Source of the DNA: PBB1 sp031380885
GTDB lineage: Bacteria; Pseudomonadota; Gammaproteobacteria; Burkholderiales; Burkholderiaceae_C
Assembly: GCA_031380885.1 (NCBI GenBank)
Contig: JANMXL010000186.1
Coordinates: 1-15,996, forward strand
Reading direction: 5' to 3'
DNA length: 15,996 nt
The number at the start of each line of letters is the position of its first letter. The stretch's first letter is position 1. Position numbers and translations under genes: made by a program. The notes under the pieces are model-generated. The model made no database searches and was not told where the DNA came from. It was given only the letters and a program-made list of their open reading frames with translations. Positions 7,959-15,457 of this stretch are shown in pieces.

Positions 7959-9113
7959 ATGAAGCTGCGCCTGCCCTTCCAGCAGCACACCGCCGAGACG
8001 ACCGGCTTCGACGCCAACCGGGAGAAGGCCTGCGTTGCCGAATCGTTGGTGCGCAGCGCTTCTCGCCTGCTGGAGCAGCGCAACGACCGCGACATCATCC
8101 TCAGGGTGTGCGAGGCACTGACGCTCGCCACGCCCCATGTGCGCCTGGCCTGGACCTGGTTCGGCCCGGTCGAAACTCCATCCATCGTGCCGCAGGTCGT
8201 CGTCGGGCCGGCATCGGCCTACGCCCAGAAGCTGGAGATAGATCGCAGCTTTTTCACCGAGATCGGGCCGGCGTTCCGCACGCTGGCGGGCAAGCGGGTA
8301 CTGCCCTTCAACGTGTCGCGGATGTCGCTGTACGGCCCGTGGCGCGAGGCGGCGGCGATGCACGGCATCCGCAGCGCGGTGTCGCTGCCGCTGGCCTCGA
8401 CGGTCAATACCGACCGCGGTCTGCTGGCGCTGTATGCCGATGTGCCCGACTACTTTCAACAGGTGGGCATCGGGCTGTTCGAGGCCCTGGCGGACATGTT
8501 CAGCTCGGTGCTGTCGGTGGCCGCCGAGCGCACGCTGCTGCGCGAGGCCGCCTATTCCGATGCCTTGACCGGCTTGCTGAACCGGCATGCGGTCGATGTG
8601 GTCACTCGGCCGATCCTGCGCAGCAGCCCGCTCGACCCACCGGCCGCGGTGCTGATGATCGACATCGATCACTTCAAGCGCGTCAACGACAACCACGGCC
8701 ACGCCTGCGGCGACCTGCTGCTGTGCGGTATGGCCGACCTGCTGCGCAGAGAACTGCGCAAGGGCGACAACGTGCTGCGCTGGGGCGGCGAGGAGTTCAT
8801 GGTCTGCCTGGCAAGCGCCGACATCGCGTCGGCCACACGGGTTGCCGACAAGGTGCTCGATGCGGTGGCCAGGCACCGTCACCCGCTGCCGGACGGCAGA
8901 TCGCTGACCGCAACGGTGTCGATCGGCGTGGCGGTCCTCGAGATCGGCGAGCCGTTCTGCGACACCGTCGAGCGCGCCGACGCAGCGCTGTACCAGGCCA
9001 AACGGCAGGGTCGCAACCGGGTGTGCGCCGCCAGCGGCACGTTCGACGCCGCGCCGACCACCGGCATGGATTGCGTGGCTGACCTCAGCCACCGCCCGAC
9101 GAACGCCGCCTGA
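7959..9113 (+). CDS. GAF-like sensor / GGDEF diguanylate cyclase
   Basis: This protein should make cyclic di-GMP from two GTP. It has 384 residues from the ATG at 7959. Residues about 25-190 look like a GAF-type sensory domain, with the typical SAVSLPLAS at 139-147 and GLLALYADVPDYF at 154-166; no membrane helix is seen, so it acts in the cytosol. A helical linker, AAERTLLREAAYSDALTGLLNRH, leads into the cyclase domain. The catalytic parts are complete: MIDIDHFKRVNDNHGH at 233-248, GD at 251-252 and GGEEF at 276-280. The I-site RKGD at 267-270 is present, so product inhibition is expected. Ligand of the GAF domain is unknown. The reading frame is open further upstream, but no better start is seen; the ATG lacks a clear ribosome binding site, so the start is the uncertain part. 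Confidence 0.93.
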   Translation: MKLRLPFQQHTAETTGFDANREKACVAESLVRSASRLLEQRNDRDIILRVCEALTLATPHVRLAWTWFGPVETPSIVPQVVVGPASAYAQKLEIDRSFFTEIGPAFRTLAGKRVLPFNVSRMSLYGPWREAAAMHGIRSAVSLPLASTVNTDRGLLALYADVPDYFQQVGIGLFEALADMFSSVLSVAAERTLLREAAYSDALTGLLNRHAVDVVTRPILRSSPLDPPAAVLMIDIDHFKRVNDNHGHACGDLLLCGMADLLRRELRKGDNVLRWGGEEFMVCLASADIASATRVADKVLDAVARHRHPLPDGRSLTATVSIGVAVLEIGEPFCDTVERADAALYQAKRQGRNRVCAASGTFDAAPTTGMDCVADLSHRPTNAA

Positions 9114-9127
9114 TCCCCGACGCGCCC

Positions 9128-9418
9128 TCAGGCCGCGCCCGCCAGACCTTCGAAGATCGCGGCGGTGGTGTTGACCGCGTGGGTGGCAATCTGCGCGTGG
9201 TTGACCGCGATCACGTGCAACGGGTAGGTGCCCGACACCACGCCACGGAACCAGACCTCGGCGCCGACCACTTCGGGCGCCAGCCCCTCCACCGCCGCGA
9301 CCAGCGCGTCGGCAAGCGACGGCAGTTCGGCGTCGGCGTACAGCGTCTCGCCTTCGTCGGTGACCCTGTAGTCGAACAGGCCCCCGGCCGGGGTGTCGAT
9401 TTCAATGCGAACGATCAT
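9128..9418 (-). CDS. Small conserved-looking hypothetical protein, 96 residues
   Basis: I do not recognise this protein. It has 96 residues, is acidic, and has no signal peptide or membrane segment. The first half (IVRIEIDTPAGGLFDYRV) looks like two or three beta strands and the rest (LADALVAAVEGL, then VVGAEVWFRGVVSG) alternates helix and strand, suggesting a compact alpha/beta fold. The start is well supported: reading on the - strand, AGGA precedes the ATG at 9418 by seven bases. It converges with the diguanylate cyclase gene, with only 14 bases between the two stops and no hairpin terminator between them. It lies 101 bases downstream of the zinc-ribbon/pseudo-receiver gene on the same strand, so it could be its operon partner. 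Confidence 0.78.
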   Translation of the reverse strand: MIVRIEIDTPAGGLFDYRVTDEGETLYADAELPSLADALVAAVEGLAPEVVGAEVWFRGVVSGTYPLHVIAVNHAQIATHAVNTTAAIFEGLAGAA

Positions 9419-9519
9419 GGGAGGATCCTGAAAGAAGGATGGCAGGCGATGGTGATGGCCATAGATGGTTTCCGTCTGGTCAGTCGACGCGCTGCGTCCA
9501 GGATGTTTTGAGGCGGACT

Positions 9520-10506
9520 TCAGACCCGCCGCGCATCGATCGGCAGCGCCACCCCGCAGCCTTCCAGTGCCTGGGCGACCGCGCCGCGGCTCACCGGCTT
9601 GCGCAGGAAGGCATCGCAGCCGGCCAGTTCGGCGCGCACGCGTTCGAGCGGGCGCGCTGCGCCGGTGACGACGATCAGCACGCACACCGTGTCGTTGGCG
9701 TGGGTGGGCGGCGCCTTGACGCGGCCGCACAGGTCTTGGCTGGCCGGGGCGGCCGAGCCGTCGAAGATGATGTTCAGGAAGGCCACGGCATAGCGCTTGG
9801 CGGCCAGCATGCGCACCGCCTGCATCGTGCTTTGCACCGGGTGTGTGCGAAAACCGAAGGCTTCGAGCAGCGCGCACAGCTGCTCGCGGGCTGCGTCTTC
9901 GCTCTCCAGCACCAGCACGTCGGCGGGTGCGGCCGCAGCCTCCGGCTGCAGCTTGTTGGCCTGCAGGCTGCGCCGCACCTCCGCGCGCCGCAGCGCCTTG
10001 GTGGCCGCTTTCACGACCGGTGGCGTGCTTCCGGGGGCTAAGGGTATGGCACTGCGGTGGGGTGACGGCGCTGCTGTCGCAGCGGGAGCCTCGGGCCACA
10101 GGTACGGCGCCGCTGATTGCGGGTCGGACTGGGTCAGGCCCGCAGGCCGCGGGTCGGCGGTTGCCGCTTCGTCGTTGCTCGCGGCCGACGGCGCCTCGAA
10201 CTCGCGCAGCGTCAACGGTGGCGGCGGGCTGTCGTGTTCGGGTTTCTCGGCTGGGTGGGTTGGATGGGTCGGCTCGCTATGACCATCGAGCCCGCCGGTG
10301 CGTGAATTGAACCAGCGCTGCAGTTCCGGCGCGTCCAGGTGCACCGACGGCGTGGTGTCGGTGTCGAGCTCCATCTCGGTCAGGTTGACGAAGGTCTCGG
10401 AGTGCTCTTCGGTGCCCAGCGGCAGCGAGGCACCGCAGGTGGTGCAGATGCTGGCGTCGGGCAGATTCAGCCGGACGCACGCCGGGCACACGTTGAACGG
10501 GGTCAT
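9520..10506 (-). CDS. Zinc-ribbon / degenerate receiver-domain protein
   Basis: This 328-residue protein joins three parts. Residues 7-24 form a zinc ribbon, CPAC-x10-CTTC. Residues about 30-190 are a long low-complexity linker rich in Pro, Ala, Ser and Glu, probably disordered. Residues about 196-320 resemble a CheY-like receiver domain: VLVLESED for strand 1 and the acidic pocket, YAVAFLNIIFDG for strand 3, LIVVTG with Thr281, and FLRKPVS with Lys303. The phospho-accepting Asp is replaced by Asn245, so normal phosphorylation is not expected (inference from family knowledge). No output domain is present, so it may act by binding a partner. The ATG at 10506 places the ribbon at the N-terminus; an ATG at 10515 would add three residues. 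It follows the gph remnant by 43 bases, suggesting transcription from rpe. No family name can be given. Confidence 0.82.
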   Translation of the reverse strand: MTPFNVCPACVRLNLPDASICTTCGASLPLGTEEHSETFVNLTEMELDTDTTPSVHLDAPELQRWFNSRTGGLDGHSEPTHPTHPAEKPEHDSPPPPLTLREFEAPSAASNDEAATADPRPAGLTQSDPQSAAPYLWPEAPAATAAPSPHRSAIPLAPGSTPPVVKAATKALRRAEVRRSLQANKLQPEAAAAPADVLVLESEDAAREQLCALLEAFGFRTHPVQSTMQAVRMLAAKRYAVAFLNIIFDGSAAPASQDLCGRVKAPPTHANDTVCVLIVVTGAARPLERVRAELAGCDAFLRKPVSRGAVAQALEGCGVALPIDARRV

Positions 10507-10549
10507 GCACACCATTCTGGCCGAGCCGTCGCACAGCGCAATCCCCCTG

Positions 10550-10663
10550 TCATGAGCCGTGTCCTGCGTTCGCGGCCCATGCGGCGAGGATGTCGGGCGC
10601 GCTGTCGATCAGCGTGCCGTCGAGATCGAAGGCGACAGCGCGGATGGAGCGGAGGTCGGCCAC
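10550..10663 (-). pseudogene. gph: 5' remnant of a phosphoglycolate phosphatase-like (HAD) gene
   Basis: From a GTG at 10663, this 37-codon frame encodes VADLRSIRAV then AFDLDGTLIDSAPDI, which is HAD motif I as found at the start of Gph (2-phosphoglycolate phosphatase). It then drifts into AAWAANAGHGS and stops at 10550-10552. A working Gph needs about 220 residues with motifs II-IV; none of these is present between here and the next gene, which begins 34-43 bases on. The fragment lies 16 bases after the rpe stop, exactly where a complete gph sits in many Burkholderiales and in E. coli, so it reads as the front end of a deleted gene. Whether the organism has a second gph is unknown. Confidence 0.75.
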
Positions 10664-10679
10664 TCGGGCTGTGCCGCAG

Positions 10680-11384
10680 TCAGGCTCGTCGGGCCCGCGC
10701 ACCCGCGAGCGCATTGGTGCGGATCGCAGCAATCGATTCGGCGTAGCGCCCGCCGCTGAACACCGCCGAGCCGGCGACCAAGGTGTCGGCACCGGCATTG
10801 CCGACGCGCTGGGCGTTGTCGGCCTTGACGCCGCCATCGACCTCGAGCCAGATGTCGCGGCCGGTCGCATCGATGCGCTTGCGCACCGCATCGATCTTAG
10901 TCAGCACATGCTCGATGAAGCTCTGCCCGCCGTAGCCGGGGTTGACCGACATCAACAGCACCAGGTCGAGCTGATCGAGCACGTGGTCGAGGCAGTTCAG
11001 CGGCGTGGCCGGGTTCAGCACCAGGCCCGCCTTCAGGCCGAACGAGTGGATCAGCTGGACCGTGCGGTCAACGTGCTCGCTGGCCTCGGGGTGGAACGAA
11101 ATGATGGCCGCGCCCGCCTGCGCGAACATCGGGATCAACGCGTCGACCGGCTTGACCATCAGATGCACATCGATCGGCACCGGCTGGCCGCCGTTCACCG
11201 CGTAGGGCTTGATCGCCTGGCAGACCAGCGGCCCCACCGTCAGGTTGGGCACGTAGTGGTTGTCCATCACGTCGAAATGGATCACATCGGCCCCGGCGGC
11301 GATCACCGCAGTGACTTCCTCGCCGAGGCGGGCGAAGTCGGCGGACAGCAGGCTGGGCGCGATGCGCATGGTCGGGCTGGGCAT
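10680..11384 (-). CDS. rpe: Ribulose-phosphate 3-epimerase
   Basis: Rpe interconverts ribulose-5-phosphate and xylulose-5-phosphate in the pentose phosphate pathway and the Calvin cycle. The product is 234 residues, normal for the family. It begins with RIAPSLLSADFARL at 7-20. The metal ligands are visible: His36 and Asp38 in VIHFDVMDNHYVPN, His74 in IDVHLMV, and Asp183 in EVDGGVKADN. MSVNPGYGGQ at 145-154 and VAGSAVFSGG near the C-terminus bind phosphate. The ATG at 11384 is preferred because an AAGAG precedes it; an ATG at 11369 would start directly at MRIAPS and is possible. A TTG further upstream is unlikely. It heads a probable unit with the gph remnant and the zinc-ribbon/pseudo-receiver gene. 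All key residues are intact. Confidence 0.96.
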   Translation of the reverse strand: MPSPTMRIAPSLLSADFARLGEEVTAVIAAGADVIHFDVMDNHYVPNLTVGPLVCQAIKPYAVNGGQPVPIDVHLMVKPVDALIPMFAQAGAAIISFHPEASEHVDRTVQLIHSFGLKAGLVLNPATPLNCLDHVLDQLDLVLLMSVNPGYGGQSFIEHVLTKIDAVRKRIDATGRDIWLEVDGGVKADNAQRVGNAGADTLVAGSAVFSGGRYAESIAAIRTNALAGARARRA

Positions 11385-11489
11385 GGGGGCTCTTTTCAAA
11401 AACTTCAACGGCGGGCGGAGGCGGGAGCGTTGTGCACCGACGATGCCAACGGGTTCAAGCCCTGATTTTCCTGCCGTTCGTGCGGTGGC

Positions 11490-11522
11490 GCGCCGGCTTT
11501 TGCGTCAAGCCAACGCCGGCGC
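11490..11522. repeat. Inverted repeat just past the phosphoethanolamine transferase stop
   Basis: A perfect 8-base inverted repeat, GCGCCGGC (11490-11497) and GCCGGCGC (11515-11522), encloses a 17-base loop. It begins one base after the transferase stop codon on the - strand and could form a stem in its mRNA. No T-run follows in either direction, so it is not a standard intrinsic terminator; a role in mRNA end protection or Rho-assisted termination is possible but unproven. Confidence 0.35.
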
Positions 11523-11523
11523 G

Positions 11524-13221
11524 TCAATGCGCCTGCGCGCGGCAGCCTTTGACCAGGTCCAGCGCCGGCTCGTAGACGCTGGTCTGCACGTCGAGCAGGC
11601 TCAGCATCGTGTGGAACAGGTTGTCGTGCGTGGCGCGCTGGGTCGCGCGGGTGCGCAGGCAGGTGAGGTCGATCTGGCGGCTGTCGGCGAACGACGGCGA
11701 CAGCCACATCACCATCGGCACCTGCGTCTGCTGGATCGGCGCGATGGCGTAGGGCAGGCCGTGCAGGAACAGGTTGTTCTCGCCCAGCGACTCGCCGTGG
11801 TCGGACACATACAGCAAGGCGGTGTCGTAGCGCGCGCTCTGCGATTGCAGGAAGCGGATCGCGTCGGCCAGCAAGTGGTCGGTGTAGGCGATCGAGTTGT
11901 CGTAGGAATTGACGACTGCGTCCGTCGTGCACTTGCGCAGCTCGGCGGTGTCGCAGGTCGGCGTGTAGCGCTTGAATTTCTCGGGCGCGCGCCGGTGGTA
12001 GGCCGGGCCGTGGCTGCCCATCTGGTGCAACACGATCAGGTGGTTGCCCTTGCCATCGGCCACTTGGGCCTCCAGCCCCTTCAGCAGGATCTCGTCCATG
12101 CATTCGGGGCCGCTGCACAGCGCGGGGTCGGCCGTGTCGGCCATCTTCTGCGTCGGCAGCCCGGCGCACACGCCCTTGCAACCCGACTGGTTGTCGCGCC
12201 ACTGCACGCCGAAGCCGGCGCGGTGCACCACATGCAGCAGCGACTCTTCACCGCGGATGCGCTCCTCGTCGTAGTCGCGTCGGCCGATGCGCGAGAACAT
12301 GCAGGGCAGCGAGGTTTCGGTGTTGGTGCCGCAGCTGCCCACATCGGTGAAATTGACGACATCGAGCGCGGCCAGTTCGGGCGTGGTCTGCCGCGCGTAG
12401 CCGTTGAGCCCCCAGTTCATCGCGCGGGCGGTTTCGCCGACGACCAGCACAAAGAGCAGCGGCTTGCTGCGCCCGGCCCAGGCCGGGCCGGGCACCGCAT
12501 CGACGCCGATGGGCACCAGCGGCTTGGTCGCCTTGACCGCGTCGGCCGTGGCGACACGGGCCAGCGAATACACATAGTTGGCCGGGGTCACCAGATAGCG
12601 CATCGATTTGTTCGACCGCATCAGCGACGACAGGTCTTGCGACACCGCCATGAACGCGCCGATGCCGACCAACACCGCGGCGACGAATGCGCCCAGGCGC
12701 CAGGGGATCGCCACCCGCCACGGCCGCTCGCGCACCTGCGCGAACCACACCAGCCCGGCCGGCAGCACAGCCTGCCAGGCCAGGTGCGTCAGCATGTCCC
12801 AGGCCAGCAGGTCACGCGCTTCGCCGACATCGGTGTGCACCAGGTTGCGCAGCATCGTCGGGTCGAGGAACACCGAGTACCTGCCCATGAAGTAGGTCGC
12901 GAAGGCGGTGCACACCAGCAGCCCGATCAGCACCGGCTTGGCGGTGCGGCGACTGACCACGAGGCACAACAGGAGGAAGTGCGCCATCACCAGCAGCACG
13001 AACACGCCGACGCCGAAGCGCCAGGTGCCCGGGTCGCTGGGCGATCGATCGGCGAGCGCGCTGGCCCAGAAGGAGCGGTTGCACACCGCCACGAAATACA
13101 CGCTGACCCACAGCGCCAGCGCTTCCGTCGACAGCGTCCAGGCCTTGCGCGCGCCCTGTGGCGTGCTGGTTGATGAACGCATGATCGTGACCAGGGGGCG
13201 TGGGAGGGGAAGGCGAGCCAT
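11524..13221 (-). CDS. eptA: Lipid A phosphoethanolamine transferase (EptA/MCR-type sulfatase fold)
   Basis: This inner-membrane enzyme moves phosphoethanolamine from phosphatidylethanolamine to an envelope acceptor, most likely lipid A, which lowers negative charge and can raise polymyxin resistance. The 565-residue product has about five membrane helices in residues 30-195 (for example FGVGVFVLLVMAHFLLLCLVV at 69-89, written here only as a landmark) and a periplasmic catalytic domain. Metal and catalytic residues match EptA/MCR: Glu263 in VVGETARA, nucleophile Thr301 in SCGTNTETSLPCMFS, His404 in MGSHGP, Asp474-His475 in SDHGES and His487 in FLHG. Cys297 and Cys307 are spaced as in the disulfide next to the nucleophile of MCR-1, and further periplasmic cysteines suggest more disulfides. 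An ATG at 13182 would shorten it by 13 residues; neither start has a good ribosome binding site. No pmrAB-like regulator is adjacent. The acceptor could differ from lipid A. Confidence 0.93.
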   Translation of the reverse strand: MARLPLPRPLVTIMRSSTSTPQGARKAWTLSTEALALWVSVYFVAVCNRSFWASALADRSPSDPGTWRFGVGVFVLLVMAHFLLLCLVVSRRTAKPVLIGLLVCTAFATYFMGRYSVFLDPTMLRNLVHTDVGEARDLLAWDMLTHLAWQAVLPAGLVWFAQVRERPWRVAIPWRLGAFVAAVLVGIGAFMAVSQDLSSLMRSNKSMRYLVTPANYVYSLARVATADAVKATKPLVPIGVDAVPGPAWAGRSKPLLFVLVVGETARAMNWGLNGYARQTTPELAALDVVNFTDVGSCGTNTETSLPCMFSRIGRRDYDEERIRGEESLLHVVHRAGFGVQWRDNQSGCKGVCAGLPTQKMADTADPALCSGPECMDEILLKGLEAQVADGKGNHLIVLHQMGSHGPAYHRRAPEKFKRYTPTCDTAELRKCTTDAVVNSYDNSIAYTDHLLADAIRFLQSQSARYDTALLYVSDHGESLGENNLFLHGLPYAIAPIQQTQVPMVMWLSPSFADSRQIDLTCLRTRATQRATHDNLFHTMLSLLDVQTSVYEPALDLVKGCRAQAH

Positions 13222-13246
13222 TCAGCGCAGCTGGCGCGCCGGGAGC

Positions 13247-13262
13247 CGATTGCAAACAATCG
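13247..13262. repeat. Small hairpin in the leader of the phosphoethanolamine transferase gene
   Basis: CGATTG (13247-13252), loop CAAA, and CAATCG (13257-13262) form a perfect 6-base stem in an A/T-richer patch of the 92-base gap between gcdH and the transferase gene. It lies 26 bases upstream of the 13221 start on the - strand. It could be a small operator or an mRNA hairpin, or chance; nothing further supports it. A candidate promoter in this gap was not found. Confidence 0.25.
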
Positions 13263-13313
13263 ATGCTGGCGGCCGGGCCTTAATTCTGGATGAACGCCAT
13301 GCGTGCCGGACGC

Positions 13314-14495
<1,182 letters not shown>

Positions 14496-14588
14496 GCTGA
14501 AGCTCCGGCAAAGCGCTGCGGGCGCGCCGCTTGATGATGCCTTTGAAACCCTCCGATCAATCTGCCAACAGGAGAGCAAGGTCAGGGC

Positions 14589-14627
14589 GTGGAAAATACG
14601 CGCTTTATCGAACCGTTTCCTCCATGA
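14589..14627 (+). CDS. Possible 12-codon upstream ORF coupled to fpr
   Basis: A GTG at 14589 opens a frame encoding VENTRFIEPFPP. Its TGA at 14625-14627 overlaps the fpr ATG at 14624-14626 (ATGA). AAGG at 14578-14581, inside a purine-rich run from 14570, lies seven bases before the GTG, whereas the fpr ATG itself is preceded by a pyrimidine-rich stretch (TTTCCTCC) with no ribosome binding site. The arrangement fits translational coupling of fpr to a leader peptide. It is short enough to be chance. Confidence 0.35.
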   Translation: MENTRFIEPFPP

Positions 14628-15397
14628 GTGCATTCAACGAAGAACGCGTGCTGAGCGTCCACCACTGGACCGATCGGCTGTTCAGCTTCACCACCACCCG
14701 CGACCCGAGCCTGCGCTTTTCCAACGGCCATTTCACGATGATCGGCCTGCGCGTCGACGGCAAGCCGCTGCTGCGCGCCTACAGCATCGTCAGCCCGAAC
14801 CATGACGACACGCTCGAATTCTTGAGCATCAAGGTGCCCGACGGCCCGCTGACCTCGCGGCTGCAGCACATCCAGGTGGGAGACACCGTCATCGTCGGCA
14901 AGAAGCCCACCGGCACCCTGCTGATCGATTACCTGCTGCCCGGCAAGCGGCTGTACCTGATCGGCACCGGCACCGGCGTGGCGCCTTTTTTGAGCATCAT
15001 CCGCGACCCCGACACCTACGAGCGCTTCGAGAAGGTCGTGCTGATCCACGGCGTGCGTGAGGTAAAAGAGCTGGCGTACCACAGCTACCTCAACGAAGAC
15101 CTGCCGGTGCACGAGTTCTTGGGCGAGATGGTGTCCAGCCAGCTGCTGTACTACCCGACGGTGACGCGCGAGCCCTTCGTCAACCAGGGCCGCATCACCA
15201 CGCTGATCGACACCGGCAAGCTGACCACCGACCTCGGCCTGCCCGCGCTCGACCCCGAGCACGACCGGGTGATGCTGTGCGGCAGCCCCGAGATGCTGCG
15301 CGACTTGAAGGGGATGTTGGAGCTGCGTCAGTTCAAGGAAGGCAACACCTCGAAGCCCGGCGACTACGTGATCGAGCGGGCCTTCGTCGAGCAGTGA
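14624..15397 (+). CDS. fpr: Ferredoxin-NADP+ reductase (bacterial FPR type)
   Basis: Fpr is a cytosolic FAD enzyme that moves electrons between NADPH and ferredoxin or flavodoxin, supporting iron-sulfur cluster work and defence against oxidative stress. It has 257 residues, typical for the bacterial subclass. The FAD domain has the RxYS motif as RAYSIVSP at 51-58 and the DTLEFLSIKV strand after it; the NADP domain has GTGTGVAPFLSIIRD at 114-128 and VMLCGSPEML further on. The C-terminus YVIERAFVEQ at 248-257 covers the flavin as in Azotobacter-type FPR. The ATG at 14624 matches the usual N-terminus (MSAFNEERV); it lacks its own ribosome binding site and may depend on the upstream ORF described separately. 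It diverges from gcdH with 128 bases between start codons; no clear promoter or SoxR-type site was found there. Confidence 0.96.
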   Translation: MSAFNEERVLSVHHWTDRLFSFTTTRDPSLRFSNGHFTMIGLRVDGKPLLRAYSIVSPNHDDTLEFLSIKVPDGPLTSRLQHIQVGDTVIVGKKPTGTLLIDYLLPGKRLYLIGTGTGVAPFLSIIRDPDTYERFEKVVLIHGVREVKELAYHSYLNEDLPVHEFLGEMVSSQLLYYPTVTREPFVNQGRITTLIDTGKLTTDLGLPALDPEHDRVMLCGSPEMLRDLKGMLELRQFKEGNTSKPGDYVIERAFVEQ

Positions 15398-15416
15398 AGC
15401 GAGTGACACGCCGCCG

Positions 15417-15444
15417 TTGAGGCTGTACATTCATACATGCTTTT
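15417..15444 (+). promoter_or_regulatory. Putative LexA-controlled (SOS-like) promoter of the cytosine methyltransferase gene
   Basis: TTGAGG (15417-15422) resembles a -35 box and is followed at once by CTGTACATTCATACAT (15423-15438). This differs by one base from the core LexA rule CTGT-N8-ACAG (the last base is T, not G) and agrees with the AT-rich E. coli consensus at about 12 of 16 positions. The order -35 box directly joined to a LexA box is the layout of the E. coli recA promoter. The expected -10 position, 15439-15444 (GCTTTT), is a poor match, which lowers confidence. An AGGGG at 15446-15450 lies seven bases before the ATG at 15458. Confidence 0.45.
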
Positions 15445-15457
15445 CAGGGGCGCGGCC

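Noticed and set aside
11260..13173. 637-codon open frame on the + strand opposite rpe and the phosphoethanolamine transferase
   Set aside because: Opposite two well-supported genes; the product is rich in His, Arg, Gly and Gln without any domain motif, as expected of a GC-driven shadow frame.
15424..15438. Two TACAT direct repeats upstream of the methyltransferase, considered as a controller-protein (C-box) site
   Set aside because: The LexA-like reading of the same bases explains more positions, and no C-protein gene is visible in the window.
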